The notes under the pieces are model-generated. The model searched no databases. It worked only from the letters and a program-made list of their open reading frames with translations, and was not told where the DNA came from. Positions 1 to 6,307 of a DNA stretch of 32,702 bases are shown one piece after another. The stretch comes from Treponema sp. (GTDB lineage Bacteria > Spirochaetota > Spirochaetia > Treponematales > Breznakiellaceae): the NCBI GenBank assembly GCA_009777535.1, contig WRLP01000028.1, positions 1-32,702 of the forward strand, given 5' to 3'. The position numbers and the translations under genes are program-made. Within the stretch, counting starts at the first letter, position 1. Every line of letters starts with the position of its first letter.

Positions 1-272
1 TGGCCTACGCCGTATTAACATTACTCCAACAACCCGCTCACCGGTTCGCGGGCTTTTACCTGGCGGGCCTGAGGCCATTACTTAAAAGTTATGACCTTTA
101 CTTGGCCTACGCCGTATTAACATTACTCCAACAACCCGCTCACCGGTTCGCGGGCTTTTACCTGGCGGGCCTGAGGCCATTACTTAAAAGTTATGACCTT
201 TACTTGGCCTACGCCGCGTTAACAATACTCCAACAACCCGCTCACCGGTTCGCGGGCTTTTTCCTGGCGGGG
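1..272. repeat. 102-bp tandem repeat, about 2.7 copies
   Basis: Two identical 102-bp units lie at 1-102 and 103-204. A third, diverged and truncated copy starts at 205 and loses similarity near 270. Each unit carries a small inverted repeat (CCCGC...GCGGG around the sequence ACCGGTTCGC). It also contains the short palindromic stretch GGCCTGAGGCC. The array touches the window edge, so more copies may lie outside. Because 102 is a multiple of three the array stays open in one frame, but no start, ribosome site or protein family supports a gene. The whole unit repeats, unlike a CRISPR array. Confidence 0.9.
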
Positions 273-300
273 GGGATTCGAATCACCCATCAGGTAGAAG

Positions 301-353
301 CTTGGAGTTTTGCTATGCAAAACTCCAAGGTCAAAATCCAAAGGATTTTGACC
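301..353. repeat. pair of adjacent perfect palindromes
   Basis: Two perfect hairpins lie back to back. The first (301-329) has a 13-bp stem, CTTGGAGTTTTGC, around the loop TAT. The second (329-353) has an 11-bp stem, GGTCAAAATCC, around AAA, and shares G329 with the first. Neither is followed by a T-run, so a simple terminator is unlikely. The form resembles REP or MITE-type dispersed repeats of treponeme genomes. That identity is inferred, since only one copy is present here. Confidence 0.8.
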
Positions 354-357
354 ACGT

Positions 358-378
358 TTCCGGAGCAGGGGGGATTCG
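358..378 (-). repeat. partial duplicate of the tRNA-Ser 3' end
   Basis: These 21 bases are identical to 575-595, which hold the acceptor and T-arm 3' side of the tRNA-Ser gene. Past 378 the match ends and no tRNA can be folded. A third, weaker T-arm-like stretch occurs near 270-286, and an inverted one near 500-516. Direct repeats of a tRNA 3' end are the usual trace of site-specific integration. A decayed attachment site is therefore the favoured reading, with local duplication as the alternative. Confidence 0.6.
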
Positions 379-389
379 GGGTTCCGGTC

Positions 390-498
390 GTAAACGTCCT
401 GTTTACTCCCTCCACCCCCGCCTGCGCGCTCCCGGTGCGTCCATGCACCGCATTATCCACAGCAAGGCTTACGCCTTGGTGTTTAACAGGAGCGCTCC
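390..498. repeat. run of four short perfect inverted repeats
   Basis: Four small palindromes follow one another: GTAAAC/GTTTAC (390-406), CGGTGC/GCACCG (433-450), CAAGGC/GCCTTG (463-478) and GGAGCGCTCC (489-498). A perfect DnaA-box 9-mer, TTATCCACA, sits at 453-461. I see no gene in the whole stretch 273-555. It may be a repeat mosaic or a decayed structured RNA. Confidence 0.55.
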
Positions 499-555
499 GT
501 TTCGAATCCCCCTTTGCCAAGATTTAAAATAAAATCCCAAACAAAAGAGAATCTT

Positions 556-576
556 AACGGAAAGCTTATTTCCGTT
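556..576 (-). terminator. hairpin just downstream of tRNA-Ser
   Basis: An 8-bp perfect stem (AACGGAAA/TTTCCGTT, loop GCTTA) begins two bases past the tRNA 3' end on the minus strand. The sequence after it is T-rich but has no uninterrupted T-run. It is a likely tRNA terminator or processing hairpin. Confidence 0.5.
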
Positions 577-577
577 C

Positions 578-662
578 CGGAGCAGGGGGGATTCGAACCC
601 CCGGTACCTTGCGGTACAACGGTTTTCAAGACCGCCTCCTTCAACCACTCGGACACCGCTCC
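578..662 (-). tRNA. tRNA-Ser (anticodon TGA)
   Basis: Read on the minus strand this 85-nt sequence folds as a class II tRNA. It has a 7-bp acceptor GGAGCGG/CTGCTCC with one G-U-type pair and the discriminator base G. The anticodon loop CTTGAAA places TGA at positions 34-36. There is a long variable arm (GTACCGCAAGGTAC) and a T-arm GGGGGTTCGAATCCCCC. The long variable arm, anticodon and G discriminator all indicate serine, decoding UCN codons. CCA is not encoded, because the next bases are GAA, so it must be added after transcription. The 3' end is copied at 358-378. Confidence 0.97.
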
Positions 663-720
663 ATGTTTTGATAGTTTATCAAGAGCCGCGTCCGCGCCGT
701 TGCTCCAGCTTCCTTCTAAA

Positions 721-750
721 ATACTAGCCGGTTTTATGGGCTTAGGTCAA
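721..750 (-). promoter_or_regulatory. sigma-70-type promoter for tRNA-Ser
   Basis: On the minus strand TTGACC (750-745) is followed after 18 bp by TAGTAT (726-721). Transcription would start about 50 nt before the tRNA. A small palindrome, TTGATA/TATCAA (666-680), lies between promoter and tRNA. Confidence 0.5.
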
Positions 751-759
751 GAATAATAC

Positions 760-1239
760 TCACCCCGCCCAGGAAGCTTCCGCTTCCCTGATTGCAGTTA
801 TTATTGTCTCTTTCGGAGCCTGGGATTTAATCAAAGTCCGGAAATATTCCTGCTGACACAGGAAATTTATCCTGGATAATACATTTAGGTGCTGTTTTGA
901 CGATATCGATACAATCAGAAAAATGGTGTGAACTTTGCTGCCGTCGGGTGTATTCCAGTCAAGGGGCTCGGCCGGAAAATTAATTGCCACAAAGGGGGAA
1001 TCAGTTTCTTTAAGCAGGGGAGTGCGGGGGTGAGGCAGGGCGACGCCTCTGCCGATACCCGTGGGCATAAGGGCTTCGCGCTCCAAAACTGCCTGTAAAA
1101 GGGTTTCCGCCTTAAAAGACGGAAAGGCAGGAAGCAGGTTAATTACATTTGTTAAGACTGTCGATGGATAACTGCCGGTTACGCCATGATAAACGCCTCC
1201 GCGTGCAACAAGCTCCGCAAGGTTATCTTTCCTATTCAT
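760..1239 (-). CDS. PTS EIIA domain protein (PtsN/fructose type)
   Basis: A 159-residue single-domain protein of the PTS EIIA-2 family, which accepts phosphate from HPr or NPr on a histidine and passes it to a sugar permease or uses it for regulation. The signature GRGVALPHPR around residues 64-72 contains the expected phospho-acceptor His70. The length matches stand-alone EIIA(Ntr). The ATG at 1239 overlaps the end of the upstream gene by 8 nt (ATGAATAG), so translation is coupled. Longer readings would lie inside the neighbour. No EIIB or EIIC is nearby, which favours a regulatory role over sugar uptake. Family assignment is firm; the target is unknown. Confidence 0.85.
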   Translation of the reverse strand: MNRKDNLAELVARGGVYHGVTGSYPSTVLTNVINLLPAFPSFKAETLLQAVLEREALMPTGIGRGVALPHPRTPLLKETDSPFVAINFPAEPLDWNTPDGSKVHTIFLIVSISSKQHLNVLSRINFLCQQEYFRTLIKSQAPKETIITAIREAEASWAG

Positions 1240-3241
1240 TCTTTGTCTCCATAGCACATGCTGTGTTAAAAATGCGGTTACTCTTTTCCATGTCAAAAAA
1301 GTCCGGTGTAAAATCGGGCCCAAGTTCATACCGGGCATTTTGTTTTTCCGCTTCAGTTCCGGTTTCCAGAATACTTAAGATTCTGCGAAAGCGAAGGGGC
1401 CCGCTTACGGTTTCCAGCGGAGCGGCGCCGGCACCGGCTACAAAGCGGACAGATTCTTCTTTTTCCGGATGGTATGATGACATAATAATAATCTTGATAT
1501 TCCACTTGGCTCCATATTCATATATCAGCTCGTTTTTTCCCTGGGAGTCCACATCACTGATCCGTGCTTTATCATGCATATATTGTTTATCTGTATTGTC
1601 CGGATTTTCATAATAAAAGCGGTATTGGTAATTATTTTTCCAGTTCATGCCGGCCTGAATAAGCAGATGCAGGTCTGCCATTGTGAAGCTGCCCGGAATC
1701 AACGCCCTGCGCCAGATATCGGTTCCACCGACGCTGATTTGAATTATCCGCCATGCTGTGTTTGTAGATTTATCTTCGCCGCTATGAACCACCATCAGAT
1801 TGTTTTTTCTGAAATTGTCCATGGCTTCATCGATCAGTTCTTTTATGTCTGTGAAAGTCTCGACCATGCAGTCCAGCGAATTGTCCATGGTTTCCAGTTC
1901 CTGTTCAGGGGGCGAGTCATCAAAGGCGAGATCTTCAAGCAGCGAGGCGGCATGTCCCTGTATTTGTGAGAGAACTATGAAAGTATGCCTGGGCAGCCAG
2001 GCTGTTTTAATTTCCCCTTTTTGCAGCCTTGCCGAAAGTTCAATAACGGCAGTGTGCAGTTCCACAACCTGATGTCTTGTCTGTCCCATACCCTGATCCG
2101 TAAACAGTGAATATCCTTTGCCTATACTTTCCATCGTATCTGCGATAAAGCATGAGATTAATTCCCATTCTTTTTTTTCAAGATGAATTACCGGCGGTAT
2201 GACACGATTTATCACCTGATCGATATCTTTCTCATTGCGGAACAGCGCGTCTCTTACATACGACTGGACTACATATTCTGAAATTGGGATATTTTTACCG
2301 ACCAGGAGATTCTCTACCATCGTAAGATCTGGCGGAAGAATAAAGCCCTGAAGTTTTCTGCTGTCAGGAATTTCCTTGCCGGAAAACCAAAAACGGGTTT
2401 CGATGCCATACGGCACTGTTTCGATCCGTTCAGTTTTTTCGTAAAGAAATTCCTCAAGCGAGTAAGCCGGAATTTCCCTCATTCGTTTGCCGCCGTACCA
2501 GTAGGCATAGGCAATTTGTTCTTCGGTGGAATTGCCCGGCCCAAGAAGCGCAAAGCTGTCCTGAAACCCGCTCTCGGCAGCCTCTACCCAGTTGTACAAA
2601 TCAGTTTGATTCCATTCATCTTTACCTATTTTATCCAGATTGAAATGACCTTCTTTCCAGTCAAGAGTTTGCACAATAAAACGATCGCCCGGTACAAAAG
2701 ACAGCTCCCTGTAAATATTGCGCATATCAAGAGTACGGATTGATACCTCCGGCGGATCCTCGTATGGGTCGCAGTTAAAGGCAGATTCATTTTCCGGATT
2801 GTCTCTTGCTATATACTGGGGAGCATACTCTTCGCCATAGATAAAATAGTATGGATACAACTCTTCGGGAGGCCCCTCGGTAGTTGTCTCGGGAATGGGA
2901 AAGCCCCTCCAGAAAAACTCATATTCATGGGGCAGTATAAGAGGATTGGCAAACGGAGCGCATCTATGTCCGGGGATAAGAATACCGTTGAGCAATTCCA
3001 GCCGTGTCGGGGTTATCACAAAGGCCACCGGTTCGAAACAGCCCCGGCGTGAAACCCAATGCCGGTCATCAAGCTTGAAAGCTATTTTACGGAAATCAAT
3101 AAATGCTGCGATTTCCAGAGCCAGCTTGTTAGTCCTTTTGGATTCCTGAATTTGTATATACTCGGCCGCTTCCTCCAGAGTGAATGGCTCGGTCACATTT
3201 TCGAGAAAATCATAAAGCGCCTCTTCCTGATTAGGGCTCAT
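1232..3241 (-). CDS. large protein with C-terminal pRiA4b ORF-3-like domain
   Basis: A protein of about 669 residues. Residues from about 496 to 660 match the plasmid pRiA4b ORF-3 family: a beta-strand WRIIQISV, then DIWRRALIPGSF, DLHLLIQAGMNW, and near the end GPDFTPDFFD. That family has no firmly known activity. The first roughly 480 residues are acidic and aromatic-rich, with no signal peptide or membrane segment and no domain I recognise. The start is uncertain. I chose ATG 3241 because upstream sequence soon becomes repeat DNA; ATGs at 3349/3346 would add 35-36 plausible residues, and neither has a good ribosome site. It is translationally coupled to the downstream EIIA gene. Confidence 0.75.
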   Translation of the reverse strand: MSPNQEEALYDFLENVTEPFTLEEAAEYIQIQESKRTNKLALEIAAFIDFRKIAFKLDDRHWVSRRGCFEPVAFVITPTRLELLNGILIPGHRCAPFANPLILPHEYEFFWRGFPIPETTTEGPPEELYPYYFIYGEEYAPQYIARDNPENESAFNCDPYEDPPEVSIRTLDMRNIYRELSFVPGDRFIVQTLDWKEGHFNLDKIGKDEWNQTDLYNWVEAAESGFQDSFALLGPGNSTEEQIAYAYWYGGKRMREIPAYSLEEFLYEKTERIETVPYGIETRFWFSGKEIPDSRKLQGFILPPDLTMVENLLVGKNIPISEYVVQSYVRDALFRNEKDIDQVINRVIPPVIHLEKKEWELISCFIADTMESIGKGYSLFTDQGMGQTRHQVVELHTAVIELSARLQKGEIKTAWLPRHTFIVLSQIQGHAASLLEDLAFDDSPPEQELETMDNSLDCMVETFTDIKELIDEAMDNFRKNNLMVVHSGEDKSTNTAWRIIQISVGGTDIWRRALIPGSFTMADLHLLIQAGMNWKNNYQYRFYYENPDNTDKQYMHDKARISDVDSQGKNELIYEYGAKWNIKIIIMSSYHPEKEESVRFVAGAGAAPLETVSGPLRFRRILSILETGTEAEKQNARYELGPDFTPDFFDMEKSNRIFNTACAMETKNE

Positions 3242-3435
3242 TATTTTTATGATAAAGGAGCCAGGAGCAAGAGACAAGGGGACTGACAAAACCCCGGAAA
3301 TATCCCAAACGTCCACAAAATTTATATCTAAATCATAAAAGCGCATCATTTTGACACACTTTTTGGCAGTCAATTTCAAAAATGTGTAATTTTGAACCAA
3401 AAAACTGTGCCTGGTACCATGGGAAGTAATTATGT

Positions 3436-3504
3436 CCACGGATTTACACAGTATTTGTAAATAAAAATTCCGTGGAAATCGTTTTAATCCGTGAAAATCC
3501 GTGG
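3436..3504. repeat. dispersed ATCCGTGG-type inverted repeat
   Basis: CCACGGATTT (3436-3445) is repeated inverted as AAATCCGTGG (3495-3504), with extra partial copies between them. A closely related element sits at 20633-20706. The rest of 3242-3545 holds two copies of a GTGCCTGG-N2-CCAT motif (near 3409 and 3532). I see no gene in it. Confidence 0.75.
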
Positions 3505-3545
3505 CTAATGTTATTAATTTACCGGATATTGTGCCTGGCGCCATT

Positions 3546-3564
3546 CTTGGCACGGTTTTTGCTA
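3546..3564 (+). promoter_or_regulatory. sigma-54 (-24/-12) promoter of the hsp20 gene
   Basis: CTTGGCACGGTTTTTGCTA matches the RpoN consensus TGGCAC-N5-TTGCW without a mismatch. The invariant GG (3549-3550) and GC (3561-3562) are exactly 10 nt apart. Transcription would start near 3574 and give a leader of about 120 nt before the hsp20 ATG at 3694. Sigma-54 promoters need an enhancer-binding activator; no activator gene is in this window. Confidence 0.8.
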
Positions 3565-3693
3565 TATAAATGATGTCGGTGAAGATATGAGTTGAAGACG
3601 CCCCGCCGAAAGGGGGGACGGTCCGTTGGACATGAGTGCAATAAGCGCCGTACTTCAGCCAATAATCCTGCCGGACTAAACAAGGAGATAATC

Positions 3694-4155
3694 ATGAAAA
3701 CAATGACTATGTATCGTCCCAGCACAATCCAAAATGCCTTAAGCGATTTTGATCGCTGCTTCGAGTCCTTTTTTGGGGACTCCGTCCTGGCCCCCGCAGC
3801 CAGGGTGTTCAATAAACTGCCCGCGGTTGATGTGCGGGAAACCGAGAATGCCTATGTAATGGACGTGGAGCTTCCCGGTTATGATGAAAAGAACATCGAA
3901 GTCAATGTTGACGGCAATAATCTTTCCATTGCCTCGAAGCAGGAGGATAATAATGAAGGTAAAAAAGAAGATGGAAACCATGGAACCTATGTTTTGCGGG
4001 AGCGAAGGATCAATACCTTCAACCGTTCCTTCAAACTGCCTGAAAACGCCGATCCGGAGGCGGTAAGTGCGGTTTTCAAAAACGGTGTTCTGAGCCTGGA
4101 AATAAAGAAGCGCCCGGAGGCGCAGAAGCGCGCAATTCAGATAAGTGTAAATTAA
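3694..4155 (+). CDS. small heat-shock protein, Hsp20/alpha-crystallin family
   Basis: A 153-residue chaperone that binds unfolding proteins without ATP in the cytoplasm. A short N-terminal region (residues 1-45) precedes the alpha-crystallin domain (about 46-145). Landmarks are VDVRETENAYVMDVELPGY, then FNRSFKLPENAD, and the family hallmark FKNGVLSLEI. The ATG at 3694 is preceded by AAGGAGATAATC, a strong ribosome site. Upstream in-frame ATGs lack this and would lie in the untranslated leader. The gene appears monocistronic. Its promoter is of the sigma-54 type rather than sigma-32 or CIRCE. The leader carries a small hairpin (GTCC/GGAC near 3620-3632), too weak to call an RNA thermometer. 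Confidence 0.95.
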   Translation: MKTMTMYRPSTIQNALSDFDRCFESFFGDSVLAPAARVFNKLPAVDVRETENAYVMDVELPGYDEKNIEVNVDGNNLSIASKQEDNNEGKKEDGNHGTYVLRERRINTFNRSFKLPENADPEAVSAVFKNGVLSLEIKKRPEAQKRAIQISVN

Positions 4156-4166
4156 AAAAGATTTTT

Positions 4167-4195
4167 GGGGGTTGCGGGCCGCTGCCCGCGCCCCC
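4167..4195 (+). terminator. GC-rich hairpin after hsp20
   Basis: GGGGG-TT-GCGGGC-CGCT-GCCCGC-G-CCCCC forms a long, very stable stem 11 nt past the hsp20 stop. It lacks a T-run, so it could equally be a mobile palindromic repeat. Its right arm is part of the 12-bp sequence repeated at 4938-4949. Confidence 0.5.
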
Positions 4196-4248
4196 GCTAA
4201 TTGAATTATTTTAATCAATGCGCCATATTTAGGAAGAAGGGGGATATA

Positions 4249-4488
4249 ATGGAGGTTACGCTCACTGTTCCTGATGTTGCTAATCTTTCTAAAGTAGATG
4301 CACAGTTACTTTTTGCAATTAAACTTTTTGAAACTCAAAAGCTCTCTATCGGAAAGGCAGCGGAGGTTGCGGGGTTATCATACCGTACCTTTCGTGAAAT
4401 GCTTATGCGTTATGAAGTGCCAATAGTCAGTATGACCGAGGAAGATGTCAGACAGGAAGTTGCAAATGTTGATAGACTCCTCCGATAA
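4249..4488 (+). CDS. UPF0175-family antitoxin
   Basis: A 79-residue protein of the UPF0175 family, small helix-turn-helix proteins that act as antitoxins beside PIN-type toxins. The segment IGKAAEVAGLSYRTFREML (about residues 35-53) is the characteristic DNA-binding helix-turn-helix. The acidic C-terminus would contact the toxin. The ATG at 4249 follows GAAGAAGGGGGA, a good ribosome site, and earlier in-frame codons do not have one. It overlaps the downstream toxin start. Such antitoxins usually repress their own operon, probably through a site just upstream. The region is visibly more A+T-rich than its neighbours, which suggests acquisition by transfer. Confidence 0.85.
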   Translation: MEVTLTVPDVANLSKVDAQLLFAIKLFETQKLSIGKAAEVAGLSYRTFREMLMRYEVPIVSMTEEDVRQEVANVDRLLR

Positions 4489-4924
4489 AATAATTATTGC
4501 TGATACCAGTTGCTTTATTGCGTTTGATAATATAGGGCGTTTTGATATTTTAAAAGAAATATGTCCCAACATTGTAACGACACCGGAAGTCGCAGCCGAA
4601 TACAAAGAGCCTCTTCCTGAATGGGTGCAGATTATTAAAGTTAAGGATATTGGAAAAATTAAATCTATCAATGCTTTGTTTGGATTGGGTGAAGCAAGCA
4701 TTATTGCTTTAGCTCTTGAAACGGCGAACCCCTTGGTTATCCTGGATGATAAAAGAGCCCGTCAATTTGCACAAAACATCGGACTTGCTTTTACCGGAAT
4801 TGTCGGACTTCTGCGTTTAGGTTTCAAGCAGGGCTTAATCACGGAAATAGACTCCGTGATTGCAGGTTTGCGGAAAATAAATTTTCGGCTACCCTCAAAT
4901 ATTGAAGAATTAATCAAAGGTTAG
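4466..4924 (+). CDS. PIN-domain toxin (DUF3368/VapC-like ribonuclease)
   Basis: A 152-residue PIN-fold protein, expected to be a metal-dependent ribonuclease toxin restrained by the UPF0175 protein. The acidic active-site residues can be placed: Asp13 in IIADTS, Glu45 in PEVAAEY, Glu76 in GLGEASIIALAL and Asp94/95 in VILDDKRAR. None appears lost, so the toxin should be active. I chose ATG 4466, preceded by AGGAAG at 7 nt, because the family starts just before the first beta-strand. ATG 4445 would add seven residues. The gene overlaps the antitoxin by 23 nt, typical of coupled toxin-antitoxin pairs. Confidence 0.85.
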   Translation: MLIDSSDKIIIADTSCFIAFDNIGRFDILKEICPNIVTTPEVAAEYKEPLPEWVQIIKVKDIGKIKSINALFGLGEASIIALALETANPLVILDDKRARQFAQNIGLAFTGIVGLLRLGFKQGLITEIDSVIAGLRKINFRLPSNIEELIKG

Positions 4925-4937
4925 CTTCGGAAGCCCA

Positions 4938-4949
4938 CGCGCCCCCGCT
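4938..4949 (+). repeat. 12-bp direct repeat flanking the toxin-antitoxin pair
   Basis: CGCGCCCCCGCT here is identical to 4187-4198. The two copies bracket the toxin-antitoxin genes. The right copy leads into the palindrome GCTTTTATTAAAAGC, which overlaps the end of the LUD gene. Confidence 0.7.
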
Positions 4950-4953
4950 TTTA

Positions 4954-5592
4954 TTAAAAGCCCAGGTCTTTTCCCACAAGAATAACTTTTATGCGTCCGG
5001 CGGGTTTGCAGAGTCTGGTTGTAACAAAGAAACTGCAAATCGAGTCCTGTGAAACACAGTCTGCGCAGCTTCCGGTTTCGTTGCATGGTGTTTTATAATC
5101 GGGGAAACGCTGGCAGTTCATGGGAGCGGCAATTGTTCTGGCACGGAGCATAGCGTCTTCGGGGGTTTTAACAATTTTATTCATACCCGCAACAACAATC
5201 ACCTGCCTGGGGCCGTGGATCATCGCCGCTACGCGGGTGCCGCTGCCGTCGATGTTCACAAGCTGCCCGTCTTCACTGATTGCATTGCTGCCGGTCAGGT
5301 AAGTGTCGCATAACAACGCCCTTCGGCATATTTCCGCCCTTTCTTCCGGCGTGGCAGCTTTGTCCCTGTCCAGCAGATTATATCCTTCCCTTGCCAGACG
5401 TTCCTGTATGCCAAGGGCGCTGACGGTGGAAGAACCTCCCCATGAAACAAGGTGATCCTTTGGAATTAGAGACACAGCTTTTTCAACCGCCTTCTGCGGC
5501 TCACTGAAATACCATGCATCAAAAAAGCGTCTTTCGAGCGCCTTTACTACTTTTGGCCCGAGTTTGGAATTTCTCAGTTCAACAGGTGTCAA
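4954..5592 (-). CDS. LUD-domain protein (LutC/YkgG-like)
   Basis: A 212-residue protein of the LUD family (lactate utilisation type, formerly DUF162). It has the conserved HLVSWGGSSTVSALGI segment near residues 47-62, DRDKAATPEER, LTGSNAI and NIDGSGTRVAAMIHGP. A C-terminal cysteine-rich part (NCQRF, PCNETGSCADC, SICSFF) is typical of the stand-alone branch. LutC-like proteins work with LutA/LutB iron-sulfur proteins in lactate oxidation, but none is present here, so the substrate is unknown. The start is TTG at 5592, preceded by GGAGG at 8 nt. It follows livF by 4 nt, which makes it the last gene of the liv operon. Confidence 0.85.
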   Translation of the reverse strand: MTPVELRNSKLGPKVVKALERRFFDAWYFSEPQKAVEKAVSLIPKDHLVSWGGSSTVSALGIQERLAREGYNLLDRDKAATPEERAEICRRALLCDTYLTGSNAISEDGQLVNIDGSGTRVAAMIHGPRQVIVVAGMNKIVKTPEDAMLRARTIAAPMNCQRFPDYKTPCNETGSCADCVSQDSICSFFVTTRLCKPAGRIKVILVGKDLGF

Positions 5593-5596
5593 AATA

Positions 5597-6307
5597 TCAG
5601 CCTCCTTCGCCCAAATATGCCTTGCGGATATTTTCGTCTTTCAAAAGCGCTTCTCCGGTATCCTGCATTGCAATTACGCCTGTCTCCATCACATAAGCAT
5701 AATCGGAAATCTCCAGTGCGGCGTGGGCATTTTGTTCAATCAGGAGAATTGTGGTTCCGTTTTTATTTATCTCCTGAATAATTTCGAAGATCATTTTAGA
5801 AACCAGCGGAGCAAGCCCCAGGCTTGGTTCATCGAGCATCAACAGTTTCGGGCGGGCCATTAGCCCCCGTGCGACTGCAAGCATCTGCTGTTCGCCGCCG
5901 GACAATGTGCCGCCGCGCTGCCTGTGCCTCTCCAATAAACGGGGAAAAAGTTCGAAACAGCATTCTCTGTCCTTTTTTATCCCGTCTTTGTCGTTTCTTG
6001 AATAAGCGCCCAGGGTAAGGTTTTCGTCAACCGTAAGGTTGGGGAATATGCGGCGGCCTTCGGGAATCAGTACGAGGCCGCCGGAAACAATATCTTTCGG
6101 GTCAGTGCCGGTAATGTCCTTGCCGTTCCACATAACTTTTCCCGATGCCGACTTTACAAGTCCGACAATGGTATTTAGCAGCGTACTTTTTCCGGCGCCG
6201 TTAGCCCCGATAAGGCTTATGATCTTCCCTTCGGGAACTTCAATGTTTACGCCGCGCAGGGCATGGATGCCGCCGTAATAAACCGAGAGGGTATCAATAC
6301 CAAGCAT
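5597..6307 (-). CDS. livF: branched-chain amino-acid ABC transporter ATP-binding protein LivF
   Basis: A 236-residue ATPase, one of the two cytoplasmic motor subunits of the LIV importer. Walker A is GANGAGKST (residues 34-42), the signature is LSGGEQQML, Walker B is LLMLDEPSLGLAP, and the switch histidine lies after TTILLIEQNAH. The NxTVDENLTLGAY segment and the PEGRRIFPNLTV box separate LivF from LivG. The ATG overlaps the livG stop by one base (TAATG), so the two are made in equal amounts. Ordinary family length and no missing residue. Confidence 0.95.
   Translation of the reverse strand: MLGIDTLSVYYGGIHALRGVNIEVPEGKIISLIGANGAGKSTLLNTIVGLVKSASGKVMWNGKDITGTDPKDIVSGGLVLIPEGRRIFPNLTVDENLTLGAYSRNDKDGIKKDRECCFELFPRLLERHRQRGGTLSGGEQQMLAVARGLMARPKLLMLDEPSLGLAPLVSKMIFEIIQEINKNGTTILLIEQNAHAALEISDYAYVMETGVIAMQDTGEALLKDENIRKAYLGEGG

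Noticed and set aside
1-272. CRISPR array
   Set aside because: The entire 102-bp unit repeats, including the part that would be the spacer, and no cas gene is present.
358-383. Second functional tRNA
   Set aside because: Only the 3' acceptor and part of the T-arm are present. No 5' half can pair with it.
102-527. Protein gene across the tandem repeat
   Set aside because: The frame is open only because the unit is 34 codons long. There is no ribosome site, no family, and the frame runs into palindromes and tRNA-like DNA.
3242-3553. N-terminal extension of the pRiA4b protein to 3553
   Set aside because: Most of the added sequence is the ATCCGTGG repeat and lies beside the sigma-54 promoter. 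A modest extension to 3349 remains possible.
3574-3693. RNA thermometer in the hsp20 leader
   Set aside because: I could not find a convincing stem pairing with the AAGGAG ribosome site; only four pairs are possible.
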